DNA from: Microcaldota archaeon
GTDB taxonomy: Archaea; Micrarchaeota; Micrarchaeia; Micrarchaeales; Micrarchaeaceae
DNA: 15,303 nt
Direction: 5' to 3'
Assembly (NCBI GenBank): GCA_021834865.1
Contig: JAKBRD010000018.1
Span: 1 to 15,303 of the forward strand
In this document: positions 7,297-14,107 of the stretch, one piece after another
How positions within the stretch are numbered: the first letter of the stretch is position 1
Layout of the letters: each line of letters opens with the position of its first letter
Notes under the pieces: model-generated
What the model was told of the DNA's origin: nothing
The model's input: the letters and a program-made list of their open reading frames with translations, nothing else
Databases searched by the model: none
Position numbers and translations under genes: made by a program

Positions 7297-8681
7297 TCTG
7301 CGAGCCTGGATGCTATTTCTGTGTAGAGCAGCGCCAGGAAATCGCGCATCGCGTATTCGTCCTCCAGCTTGACGCTGGCCGCCTCGTTGTGGCCTCCGCC
7401 ATTGGATATGTAGTCCGTGTCCTCCTTCATTTTGGATATCAGCGAAAGCAGGCGCAGCTTCCCTGAAAGCTCCTTGCTCACGCGTATTGATGCAAGGCTT
7501 TTGTTGTACACTATTGTTATTGATGGCCCGAACTTCTCGGCTACGGAATCGCTGAATATCGATGTAAACCTTCCGTGCCTGACATAGCCGTAGTAGTTTT
7601 CCGATATGTGTGAATAATCAAGCGTTGCCACGGTGGCATTGCCGGCCTTGCGGGTCTTTAGGTATTTCATGCCCTTTGACACCGCTTCGTCCATCTGGGA
7701 TTTCGCCTGCGTGAAAACCAGCTTGTGGGATGATTCGTCCTCTATCGTCGCTATTATGTTTTTCGGCGTAACGTTGCTGCCCCTGGCGCTAGCGTCTGTA
7801 GTCATTGCGTCCATTATCACAGCAAGCTCCGAAGGCTCTGGGTCGTCTTCGGCATAGGCGCTGTGGTCGCTCAAAAGCGATGCCTTAGTCAGGTTCTTTA
7901 CCCTGATGCCCGAAAGCTTTCCGGCAACGGCGCATGTCAGTGCTCCTGCAGTAACGTCGGAGCCGAAGCCTTCGAGCCATGGGTTGAGGTACGAATAAAC
8001 TATGTCTCTCTTGAAACCTTCATAGACCGGATGGTGGTCTAGCCATGCTATGTCCATGGACCCCTGTGCGTTTTTGACTGCAGTCTCGCTCTCCTCAAGC
8101 GTGCCGAAATCCGTCATAAGCAAAAGGGGCTTAATCGCGGAATGGTATGATGATAGCCTGAGCCTGTCATAGGATAGCGATTGCATTGTGTATGCTACGC
8201 CCTTGTTCATGGTCCATATGCAATTAGAAGTGCCAAGCCTTGTCTCTTTTGCAAGCTTCTCCAGAGCCCTGTATAGCGCTACGGCCCCGGAGGCGCCATC
8301 CCCGTCGTTGTGGAAGCGTATTATTATCGGGGCACCGGATATAAAATTTAAAATGATCCTTCGCGCTACTGCCGTAAGCTTTTCCTCCATTGATGACAAT
8401 GCCTCGTCCAAGGGCTTTATCCCTATCTTCTGCAAAGGATGCAGCTCAATATTTGAGGTCAGGGTCGATAGTGTGCTTTCCAATTGATGCATGTCCGCCT
8501 TCCTTCCAGTTATATCCTTGGCCTCAAGCTGAAGGTCGGACTTTGAATTATCGAGCGCCACTATGTCCAACGGCTCTGCTATCGCAACAGAATACAGCTG
8601 CAGCTGGGTTTTGCCAAGCAGCGTGCAGAGTTGCATCCTGTTTGAAGTTTCCTTAACGCTAGATACTATGAATTCTTCCAT
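7293..8681 (-). CDS. DHH-family RecJ-like phosphoesterase/nuclease
   Basis: This 462-residue member of the DHH/DHHA1 superfamily is probably a RecJ-like exonuclease acting on single-stranded DNA or RNA with Mn or Mg ions. The catalytic motifs are present: HNDGDG (124-129), D191 in TDFG, DHH (215-217), D272 in SDHSAY, and the DHHA1 glycine motif GGGHNEAAS (428-436). The first ~65 residues alternate hydrophobic and polar positions and could form a small OB-like beta domain before the helical linker. The motif spacing resembles archaeal RecJ-like proteins of the COG1107 type, but the N-terminal zinc-finger portion known there is absent; this assignment is from memory and tentative. The ATG at 8679-8681 has an AAAGGA-type Shine-Dalgarno site. 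It is transcribed toward rfcL and the two genes share a TTAA where their stops overlap. Oligonucleotide or cyclic-dinucleotide hydrolysis is an alternative role. Confidence 0.86.
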   Translation of the reverse strand: MEEFIVSSVKETSNRMQLCTLLGKTQLQLYSVAIAEPLDIVALDNSKSDLQLEAKDITGRKADMHQLESTLSTLTSNIELHPLQKIGIKPLDEALSSMEEKLTAVARRIILNFISGAPIIIRFHNDGDGASGAVALYRALEKLAKETRLGTSNCIWTMNKGVAYTMQSLSYDRLRLSSYHSAIKPLLLMTDFGTLEESETAVKNAQGSMDIAWLDHHPVYEGFKRDIVYSYLNPWLEGFGSDVTAGALTCAVAGKLSGIRVKNLTKASLLSDHSAYAEDDPEPSELAVIMDAMTTDASARGSNVTPKNIIATIEDESSHKLVFTQAKSQMDEAVSKGMKYLKTRKAGNATVATLDYSHISENYYGYVRHGRFTSIFSDSVAEKFGPSITIVYNKSLASIRVSKELSGKLRLLSLISKMKEDTDYISNGGGHNEAASVKLEDEYAMRDFLALLYTEIASRLAD

Positions 8682-8718
8682 TGATATCCTTTCCCGTTAC
8701 GCAATGCCTCAGATTTTA

Positions 8719-8728
8719 CTTTTTATCT
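8719..8728 (-). promoter_or_regulatory. Possible TATA box of the DHH gene
   Basis: The minus strand reads AGATAAAAAG, predicting transcription starting near 8698 and a leader of about 17 bases. A second candidate, CATAAATA on the minus strand (8740-8747), would give a leader of about 37 bases. The rest of the gap 8682-8800 shows nothing else I can name. Confidence 0.3.
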
Positions 8729-8800
8729 GCAGATATTTGTATTTATGTATTGAATTGGCGTGCAATGGCAGCCATGATATAACATTTTTGAGCTGGTGCT

Positions 8801-9838
8801 TTACGTAGAAGAATTAGACTGCCTGCTGGCCACTTCCGACACGCACGTGTTTTGGACGCTTGAATTCGTTATTGGAGAGCAGTAGGTTGCATTGACGTAT
8901 GAAACCGCAAACCCTATGAAGCACGCGTTCGTGGTGGCCGAACCCCCGTATATGCCGGCTTCATCGCACTTTGATATTACTGTCGAAAGATTTAGAACCT
9001 GCTTTGGAACAGTGACTGAATTCACGTAGTATTCGCATGCCGTCGATATAGAGCCGTACATGTTCCCGCAGGCGCTCAGATTGTCGAACGCTACGGCTAC
9101 AGAATAATAGCAGACATCGGAATTTGACGCATTCAGCAGTATTAGGCCTGAAGAAGAAAGCTTTGAACTTTGGTTCTGTGGAAGCAACCCCAGAAGGCCG
9201 GCAGTAGGCACGCCGTTGCCGGAAGTATGATCCATTTCCGAGCAGTAGGACGGATTCCCTGTCTTCATTGCAAGAACATAGGAGCTTGAGGCAGTGCAAT
9301 TCCCGTACATGGCGGAATTGTTTATGCCAGAGCAGTACGAAACGTCGCTGAAGTTATTCGCCTTGGCAAATGAGTATAAGCACTCGGATTTTGACGAGGA
9401 GTTCTGCAAGCTCGCGCACAAAGCTTCGCTGCCAGTAGCTATGCTCAGGTTGCCCACGCACGAATCTGCGATTGTGCTGTTGCTTATCGAAGTGCACACT
9501 GAAGCATTCTTTGTCGAATAAGCTACGTTTTCAAGGCACGATTCCTGGAGCTGCTGCGAGGATATGCTGTGGCACATGGTCGAATTTCCAGTAGCTTCTG
9601 CCTCAGCCGTGAAACAGCTGTTGCGCTGTGTAGCGAAAACTACGCTTGAACAGCCCTTAGGCGAATCAATGTATATAGCTGCAGCAACTGCTGCTATGAT
9701 TATTATGGCTACGAGGATCCCGATGCGTATGTAGTCGTTCCTGGATTTCTGCTGTTTTTGCTCCTCATTATTGCCGCTCGGCTTATCCTGCTTTTTTACC
9801 TGGGCACTGGCATTATTTTTATTTTCCTGAGGCTTCAT
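8801..9838 (-). CDS. Single-pass membrane protein with paired-cysteine repeats
   Basis: This 345-residue protein has a hydrophilic, K/Q/N-rich cytoplasmic N-terminus (1-35), one membrane helix (about 37-57) and a large external domain. The domain holds 18 cysteines. From C63 to C153 they alternate at spacings of 12 and 14 residues (63, 75, 89, 101, 115, 127, 141, 153), so the unit is 26 residues with two cysteines. The pattern continues more loosely to C199 and returns at 306, 320 and 332. Each unit resembles xxxC-x-I-xNSS...C...A, consistent with stacked helical hairpins closed by disulfides (inference). About fifteen N-X-S/T sites suggest heavy N-glycosylation. Its ATG overlaps the KaiC-like gene's stop by one base (TAATG), so the two are co-transcribed and probably translationally coupled. 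I cannot assign a function; similar cysteine repeats occur in other small archaeal genomes to my recollection. Confidence 0.88.
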   Translation of the reverse strand: MKPQENKNNASAQVKKQDKPSGNNEEQKQQKSRNDYIRIGILVAIIIIAAVAAAIYIDSPKGCSSVVFATQRNSCFTAEAEATGNSTMCHSISSQQLQESCLENVAYSTKNASVCTSISNSTIADSCVGNLSIATGSEALCASLQNSSSKSECLYSFAKANNFSDVSYCSGINNSAMYGNCTASSSYVLAMKTGNPSYCSEMDHTSGNGVPTAGLLGLLPQNQSSKLSSSGLILLNASNSDVCYYSVAVAFDNLSACGNMYGSISTACEYYVNSVTVPKQVLNLSTVISKCDEAGIYGGSATTNACFIGFAVSYVNATYCSPITNSSVQNTCVSEVASRQSNSST

Positions 9839-10578
9839 TAAGGAATTTCACCCATCTGGTCTACGGTATATATGTTGAACCCTCCGGAGGTTATTTCGTA
9901 AGGGGCCAAGGCCCAGCTGTGGTTTGTGCCGCGCATCTTTACCACCTCGGCCGTAAGGGTCCTGCGGTCCTCCCTGCTCATCTGGTAGAGCATTATTATG
10001 CCGTCGAATATGAAGAATTCGGGCGAATATTTGAGCTTGTCCCTGTCCGCAAAATTTATCTCTACTGTGAGCAACGTGGTTACGTTGAGCCTGCGCAGGT
10101 TTGACATCAGCATAAGCATGGACCTGCGGTAATGGTACTTGTCCACAAGCATTAGCTTGAGCAGGGATATGGAGTCTATGACAACACATCTGGCGTTGTT
10201 GCGCTTGACTATGGCTTCTATGTCGGATATTATGTTTCCGAAGGAATAAGATGCAGAATCGCTTTCGGTCTGCAGCCTTGAGGATGGATCTTCACCATCT
10301 ATTATTATCGTCTGGTTTTTGATAAGGTCGTCTATGTCCTTGAAATCTTTGAAGGCCTGCTTCACGTTGCTGAGCAGCACCTCTGGCTTTTCTTCTAGGG
10401 CTATGAAAGCCCCAGGTATTCCTGCCTTGGCGTTACGGTAAAGTATTTCGAATGAGAGCAGAGTCTTTCCGGCTCCAGGGCCTCCGGCAATTATCGTCTG
10501 ATTGTGCTCTGGAATCCCTCCGTCAAGCATCGAGTCAAGGCCTTCTATTCCGGATTTTATTCTCGTTAGCTCACTCAT
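9838..10578 (-). CDS. KaiC/RAD55-like RecA-fold ATPase, single domain
   Basis: This 246-residue cytoplasmic ATPase of the KaiC/RAD55 branch of the RecA superfamily has the opening GIEGLDSMLDGGIP (10-23), Walker A GGPGAGKT (32-39), the paired glutamates EE (62-63), Walker B CVVIDSIS (131-138) and the late KaiC-type MRGTNHSW segment near residue 218. It is a single RecA domain and lacks the second domain of cyanobacterial KaiC. Archaeal members often act as regulatory or signalling ATPases, some at membrane machines such as FlaH in the archaellum, but no archaellum genes lie here. It is first in an operon with the cysteine-repeat membrane protein, so it may power or regulate something at that protein's cytoplasmic tail (inference). 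The ATG at 10578 has only a weak GTGGT-type ribosome site and a predicted leader of about a dozen bases. Confidence 0.92.
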   Translation of the reverse strand: MSELTRIKSGIEGLDSMLDGGIPEHNQTIIAGGPGAGKTLLSFEILYRNAKAGIPGAFIALEEKPEVLLSNVKQAFKDFKDIDDLIKNQTIIIDGEDPSSRLQTESDSASYSFGNIISDIEAIVKRNNARCVVIDSISLLKLMLVDKYHYRRSMLMLMSNLRRLNVTTLLTVEINFADRDKLKYSPEFFIFDGIIMLYQMSREDRRTLTAEVVKMRGTNHSWALAPYEITSGGFNIYTVDQMGEIP

Positions 10579-10609
10579 TTTACCACGCCAAGATTGAATT
10601 GCAATCGCA

Positions 10610-10619
10610 CATTTAAATA
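10610..10619. promoter_or_regulatory. Shared bidirectional TATA element
   Basis: CATTTAAATA contains the 8-base palindrome ATTTAAAT and sits between two divergent genes. Read on the minus strand it predicts transcription starting near 10590 for the KaiC-like gene (ATG at 10578). Read on the plus strand it predicts a start near 10641 for the two-TM protein (ATG at 10660). Both spacings are good and no other strong TATA candidate lies in the 81-base gap. Confidence 0.45.
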
Positions 10620-10659
10620 GGTTTTCAACGGAATTATCATTTATAGTAGGAGTGCCAGC

Positions 10660-11445
10660 ATGATGAAGCGCCTGATTTATATAGGCTTGTTGCTGCTAGC
10701 GATAAGCATAGTGTCGTATTACGCGATATTCTCTGCTCTGGCCAGCCCTACAAGCTCGGTTTTGGGCCAGAATATTACCAGAATTTACGACAACTACACT
10801 CTCAGCGGCAATGCGATAAATGTTTTCAGCTTCAACTCGACCCCTGACAATGCCAGTATATATCTCGAAAGGTCGGATGTTCCTTTAGATGTAATCCTGC
10901 TGAACGGCACGGGATACGGCTTGTGGAGAACCGAGGTCAATGGTTCTGCTGCGGCAACTGGCTATCTGACCCTGGCCAAAAGCCTCGAAGGAAGGGGAGC
11001 GGTAATAATATACACTAACATAACCAACGCGACCATACCGGTGACTTTTTCAAAACCTGTTTATTCCCAAAACGAATCGAATCTTTCCCTAGGCATATTG
11101 GGCGCGGGCAGATTCTACGTTCTGTCTGCCATCTCGCCGGGCTCAACGGTAAGCAAAGCAACCGTAAAAAGCACGCTGGCCGAGGGCATTACGCTGGGCA
11201 ACAGCGCAAACAGGCTTAGCGAGTTCAGCCTTGCAGGAATAACGGTTACGATAATGCTAATCGCCGGGCTCATAATAATATTGATAGGCATAATGAAGCA
11301 GGATAAAAAAAAGCAGAGCGAGGAGATAAAGCAAGAGGTCGTAGATAAACTTTACAAAGGCATAAAGAATTCCAGCTCAGAAGATTTTGCTGAACGCAAA
11401 CCCAAGCGCAGGGCAGGAAAGGAAGAATCAAGCAGGGGCAAATAG
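10660..11445 (+). CDS. Two-TM glycosylation-site-rich surface protein, unknown family
   Basis: I do not recognise this 261-residue protein. It has an N-terminal signal anchor or cleavable signal (about residues 4-28), an external domain of about 160 residues, a second membrane helix (191-212) and a 49-residue charged tail rich in K, R and E, presumably cytoplasmic. The external part has ten N-X-S/T sites (N38, 45, 59, 64, 82, 94, 120, 123, 138, 141), no cysteines and a beta-rich pattern, so it is likely heavily glycosylated. The ATG follows AGGAGTG by five bases, a strong Shine-Dalgarno site; a second ATG follows at once. The gene is divergent from the KaiC-like/cysteine-repeat operon and probably shares its TATA element, suggesting coordinated expression. 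An HTH regulator gene follows on the same strand but has its own promoter. Confidence 0.87.
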   Translation: MMKRLIYIGLLLLAISIVSYYAIFSALASPTSSVLGQNITRIYDNYTLSGNAINVFSFNSTPDNASIYLERSDVPLDVILLNGTGYGLWRTEVNGSAAATGYLTLAKSLEGRGAVIIYTNITNATIPVTFSKPVYSQNESNLSLGILGAGRFYVLSAISPGSTVSKATVKSTLAEGITLGNSANRLSEFSLAGITVTIMLIAGLIIILIGIMKQDKKKQSEEIKQEVVDKLYKGIKNSSSEDFAERKPKRRAGKEESSRGK

Positions 11446-11470
11446 CCCGGACTGAGACGCCTGCACAAGC

Positions 11471-11478
11471 TATTTATA
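11471..11478 (+). promoter_or_regulatory. TATA box of the HTH regulator gene
   Basis: TATTTATA is a near-consensus archaeal TATA box, predicting transcription starting near 11500 and a leader of about 24 bases to the ATG at 11524. Confidence 0.55.
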
Positions 11479-11484
11479 CGTTTC

Positions 11485-11506
11485 TTGTCTATATGTAGTT
11501 AGACAA
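11485..11506. promoter_or_regulatory. Perfect inverted repeat, probable autoregulatory operator
   Basis: TTGTCTA (11485-11491) and TAGACAA (11500-11506) are exact reverse complements separated by eight bases. The element lies just after the TATA box, over the predicted start of transcription of a gene encoding an HTH protein. Binding there would block RNA polymerase, so autorepression is the simplest reading. The function is inferred from position and symmetry. Confidence 0.5.
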
Positions 11507-11523
11507 AAGCCAAAGTTGGTACT

Positions 11524-12216
11524 ATGGACGAACTTGCAGAAAAAATAGCAGGAGAGGTAGCATTGTCTGAAAGCCCAGGTAGCGTAATGAAAAAGTGGAG
11601 GGAGCTTTTCGGCGTGACGCAGGCCGAGCTTTCGGGAGCCATAAAAATATCCGCATCAACGATAAGCGATTACGAAAGCAACAGGAGGCTGAGCCCCGGA
11701 GTTGCGATAATAAAGAGATTCGTGGGAGCGCTTTTCGAGATAGACGAAAGCAGGGGCAGCACAGTCAAGGCAAGCCTTGAAAAGTTCGCAGGACAGCAGA
11801 AGAACGAGGAACTGCCATATATAATACACGATTTCAGCATGCCGATAACCGGCTCGGATTTCAACAGGATAATAGAGGGCAAGGTCATAGCCAACCCAAA
11901 CCAGCTGGACAACATAAAGCTGTTTGGATACACGAAGCTGGACAGCCTGAGGATAATATTGGAAATGCAGCCTGCAGATTACCCAAAGCTTTTCGGCTCG
12001 ACTACTGAGCGCGTTTTCATATTCCAAAACGTCAGCACCGGAAGGTCGCCGCTTGTTGTGATAAGGGTAGCCCCGATAAAGCCAAGGATAGTGGTAATAC
12101 ACAACCTGACAAATATAGACAAGCTCGCGGTAAAGATAGCCCAGATAGAGAAGATACCCCTACTTACGAGCAAGCTCTCGATGGAAGAGATAGAGGCAAG
12201 GCTGAGCAAGGTATAA
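11524..12216 (+). CDS. HTH (XRE-type) transcriptional regulator, COG1709-like
   Basis: This 230-residue regulator carries an XRE/Cro-type helix-turn-helix at residues 22-65: WRELFGVTQAELS, the recognition helix in SASTISDYESNRR, then LSPGVAIIKRF. The C-terminal part (about 130-215) has the conserved-looking VFIFQNVSTGRSPLVVIRVA and PRIVVIHNL segments. I associate these with the archaeal COG1709 family of predicted transcriptional regulators; the ligand or target is not known to me. The start is the ATG at 11524 with only a weak GGT ribosome site. Its promoter carries a perfect inverted repeat over the predicted transcription start, consistent with autorepression. It lies downstream of the two-TM surface protein gene and is convergent with the flavin reductase gene. 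Regulation of the neighbouring surface-protein locus is possible, but I find no second copy of the inverted repeat there. Confidence 0.87.
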   Translation: MDELAEKIAGEVALSESPGSVMKKWRELFGVTQAELSGAIKISASTISDYESNRRLSPGVAIIKRFVGALFEIDESRGSTVKASLEKFAGQQKNEELPYIIHDFSMPITGSDFNRIIEGKVIANPNQLDNIKLFGYTKLDSLRIILEMQPADYPKLFGSTTERVFIFQNVSTGRSPLVVIRVAPIKPRIVVIHNLTNIDKLAVKIAQIEKIPLLTSKLSMEEIEARLSKV

Positions 12217-12248
12217 GCCCAAGCCCATGGGTCGATAAAGCCAGGTTT

Positions 12249-12983
12249 TCAGCCCCACACGTCAGCATGGATTTCGTTCTGCGGAACATTGAGCTGCACG
12301 AGGGCATTTTTTATTGCCTGCACGAAAGGCAGCGGGCCGCAGACGTAAGTCGTCCTGTCGTTGATGTCAGGGGCAGCTTCTTTTATCATGTTTGCATCTA
12401 CGTGACCCGTCTTTCCAGACCAGCCGTCTCCCTCCTGGGGCCTTGTGACGGTTATAAGCAGCTTTATCCCAAGCTCGTCCTTGAGCTGCATGAGCTCGTC
12501 CTTCCTGATTATCTCCGTGGGAAACTTTATGCTGTATATCAGTATTACATCGGTCCCTGCGTTTATCTTCTTTATGTGCCTCAGCATCGACATGAAGGGC
12601 GCAAAGCCAGTACCTCCGGCTATGAAAAGAACTTTATTGTTTTCTTCCGGGACAAACTGGAACTGCCCATACGGCCCGGTTATCTGATATTTGTCTCCTG
12701 GCTTTGACATAGTAAAATAGGATACGTGGCCTCCGTGCTCCTTTACAACGTAAAATTCCATCTCTTCTGAGTTTGGCTCAGAGGCTATGGAGAATGCCCT
12801 GCCTATGTAAAGCTTTCCAGTATCCTTGTCGATACCGGATATCATTGCAAACATCCCGGCATCGAAATCCATAGTGCTTGAATCAACCGCCTTCAGCCTT
12901 ACCAGCTGCACCTCCGGGGTTTCGCTCTCGGATTTCGTAAGCTCGTAAACTTTTTTTGAAACCGGATATATCTTTCCTGCCAT
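12249..12983 (-). CDS. FAD/NAD(P)-binding oxidoreductase (ferredoxin-NADP reductase fold)
   Basis: This 244-residue cytoplasmic flavoenzyme of the ferredoxin-NADP+ reductase superfamily shows the FAD motif RAFSIAS (62-68) and GPYGQF (103-108), the nicotinamide-nucleotide motif AGGTGFAPFMS (122-132), CGPLPF (215-220) and a C-terminal HADVWG. There is no CxxC cluster for a [2Fe-2S] centre, unlike electron-transfer subunits of dihydroorotate dehydrogenase or sulfhydrogenase. The start is ATG 12981-12983, preceded on the minus strand by GTGGT; the ATG at 13055 would add 24 residues lying upstream of the predicted promoter. Electrons probably pass between NAD(P)H and a flavin, ferredoxin or small acceptor, but no acceptor protein is encoded beside it. 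The gene is convergent with the HTH gene, with a 32-base gap, and divergent from the unknown operon at 13177. Confidence 0.9.
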   Translation of the reverse strand: MAGKIYPVSKKVYELTKSESETPEVQLVRLKAVDSSTMDFDAGMFAMISGIDKDTGKLYIGRAFSIASEPNSEEMEFYVVKEHGGHVSYFTMSKPGDKYQITGPYGQFQFVPEENNKVLFIAGGTGFAPFMSMLRHIKKINAGTDVILIYSIKFPTEIIRKDELMQLKDELGIKLLITVTRPQEGDGWSGKTGHVDANMIKEAAPDINDRTTYVCGPLPFVQAIKNALVQLNVPQNEIHADVWG

Positions 12984-13017
12984 TGATACCACTAAATCGA
13001 AATTTTTTATTTTCTCT

Positions 13018-13037
13018 TTTATATTAATTAATATAAA
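13018..13037. promoter_or_regulatory. 20-base perfect palindrome at the flavin reductase promoter
   Basis: TTTATATTAATTAATATAAA is its own reverse complement. Its minus-strand half supplies a TATA-like AATATAAAAG, predicting a start near 12996 and a short leader to the ATG at 12983. It could be only a TATA element in AT-rich DNA or a dimeric repressor site overlapping one. Confidence 0.45.
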
Positions 13038-13120
13038 GTGTTTGTAGCTTTGCACTGTATTTTCAGTTTATGTGCGCCATTGCTTTTGGTTTTGCAATCT
13101 GGCAAAATCAATGCGAAAAC

Positions 13121-13129
13121 CTATAAATA
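13121..13129 (+). promoter_or_regulatory. BRE/TATA promoter of the unknown two-gene operon
   Basis: CTATAAATA, preceded by a purine/A-rich CGAAAAC resembling a BRE, is one of the best TATA elements in the window. It predicts transcription starting near 13150, about 27 bases before the ATG at 13177. Confidence 0.6.
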
Positions 13130-13176
13130 TTACATTTGCAGTATCATATTCGTTCCCAAGAGAACGGTGAATGTTT

Positions 13177-13752
13177 ATGGTAGAAAGCACTGGGAGAAAA
13201 CCCAAGAGCGCGGATTACAAAGGCACCGCAGTTGTTCCAGTTTCAGGAAACGATTTATACAATTTGAAAGAGCTTGACATTAAAAAGGAGTATCTTCTAA
13301 ATGTCGTGCTGCCGTTTGCACATAGCTTGGAGTCCAATCCAGTGGATGTTTTAGTTGAGGATAGGGCTGGCTATGGATACATAAGAAGGCTGGTAGCCGA
13401 AGTGCTGCCAAGCGGAAGCGTAGGGCTTTACGACATAACTACCAAAAGGAAAGTTCCTGTGTCTGAGTACAGCATTTCATTCGATGAAGAAGGAAGAATA
13501 TGTGGAGCCACGGAAGACAGGAATCTTGATGGAAAGCACGTGAACGTAGTTTATGAAGTGGATGAAACGCAGGAAGGGCATAGGAGATCTTTCAAAGCAC
13601 ATTCGTCCAGCGTTACAGTAAGCTTTAAGCAGGGCAACAGGCAGATAACAAAGTTATACGTTGGATCCGGAGTGGTTGGCGAGGACATATTGGAAGAGAT
13701 AAAATTCCCGAACAACTTTGTACAGGTAATAACCTTACGGCCTGATGAATAA
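13177..13752 (+). CDS. Unrecognised soluble beta-rich protein, first of a two-gene operon
   Basis: I do not recognise this 191-residue protein. It has no signal peptide, membrane helix or cysteine cluster (one cysteine, in RICGATED), so it is probably cytoplasmic. The N-terminus is basic. The middle and end alternate hydrophobic and charged residues, as in beta sheets, with short glycine turns (for example DRAGYGYIRRLVAEVLPSG and YVGSGVVGEDILEEI). The start is ATG 13177, six bases after GGTGA (13166-13170); the ATG at 13171 touches that site and is too close. The promoter is near consensus. The second gene follows after 22 bases, and its Shine-Dalgarno site lies in this short gap, so the two are co-transcribed. 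DNA- or nucleotide-binding cannot be inferred. Confidence 0.85.
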   Translation: MVESTGRKPKSADYKGTAVVPVSGNDLYNLKELDIKKEYLLNVVLPFAHSLESNPVDVLVEDRAGYGYIRRLVAEVLPSGSVGLYDITTKRKVPVSEYSISFDEEGRICGATEDRNLDGKHVNVVYEVDETQEGHRRSFKAHSSSVTVSFKQGNRQITKLYVGSGVVGEDILEEIKFPNNFVQVITLRPDE

Positions 13753-13774
13753 AGACGCTAAAATGGTGAAACCA

Positions 13775-14107
13775 ATGGCTAGGAAAAACAATCCTATGGA
13801 GAAAGGAGTTATGGAAAATGTCCTTAAGGAAAGCAATGCGAAAATGATATTTGACAAGGACGAAATGGCAGTCATAAAGGATCTTGCAGCCAACAACAGC
13901 GACGCTTTGCGCGTAGTGAATGACATCATACTGGCACACAACAACGAGAAGGGCTACGTAATGGACATATTGGATGAATTGCTTAAGAATGATTTTACCG
14001 GAAATTCCCTAATATCGCTATATGAAAACTGCGACAAGGACGTAGAGCTTCTCATATGGAACGTCGAGAGTGAAAGGCTGGGAATGATGCGCAGAGAAGA
14101 TCTCTGA
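13775..14107 (+). CDS. Unrecognised small helical protein, second of the operon
   Basis: This 110-residue protein has no match I recognise. It appears all-helical: methionine-rich and basic at the start (MARKNNPMEKGVMENVLKES), then amphipathic helices such as DEMAVIKDLAANNSDALRVV and VMDILDELLKN, ending acidic and then basic (WNVESERLGMMRREDL). It has no membrane segment. The start is ATG 13775, five bases after GGTGA (13765-13769); upstream ATGs at 13745 and 13763 would place that site inside the gene. It is co-transcribed with the beta-rich protein upstream and might be its partner (inference). A T-rich stretch follows the stop. It converges on nreA with a 39-base gap. Confidence 0.82.
   Translation: MARKNNPMEKGVMENVLKESNAKMIFDKDEMAVIKDLAANNSDALRVVNDIILAHNNEKGYVMDILDELLKNDFTGNSLISLYENCDKDVELLIWNVESERLGMMRREDL

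Noticed and set aside
12224..12231. CCCATGGG palindrome between the HTH and reductase genes as a terminator hairpin
   Set aside because: Eight bases with no loop cannot form a stable hairpin, and no T-tract follows on either strand.
12984..13055. 24-residue N-terminal extension of the flavin reductase
   Set aside because: It would be encoded upstream of the predicted transcription start, through the AT palindrome, whereas the ATG at 12983 has a GTGGT site just ahead.
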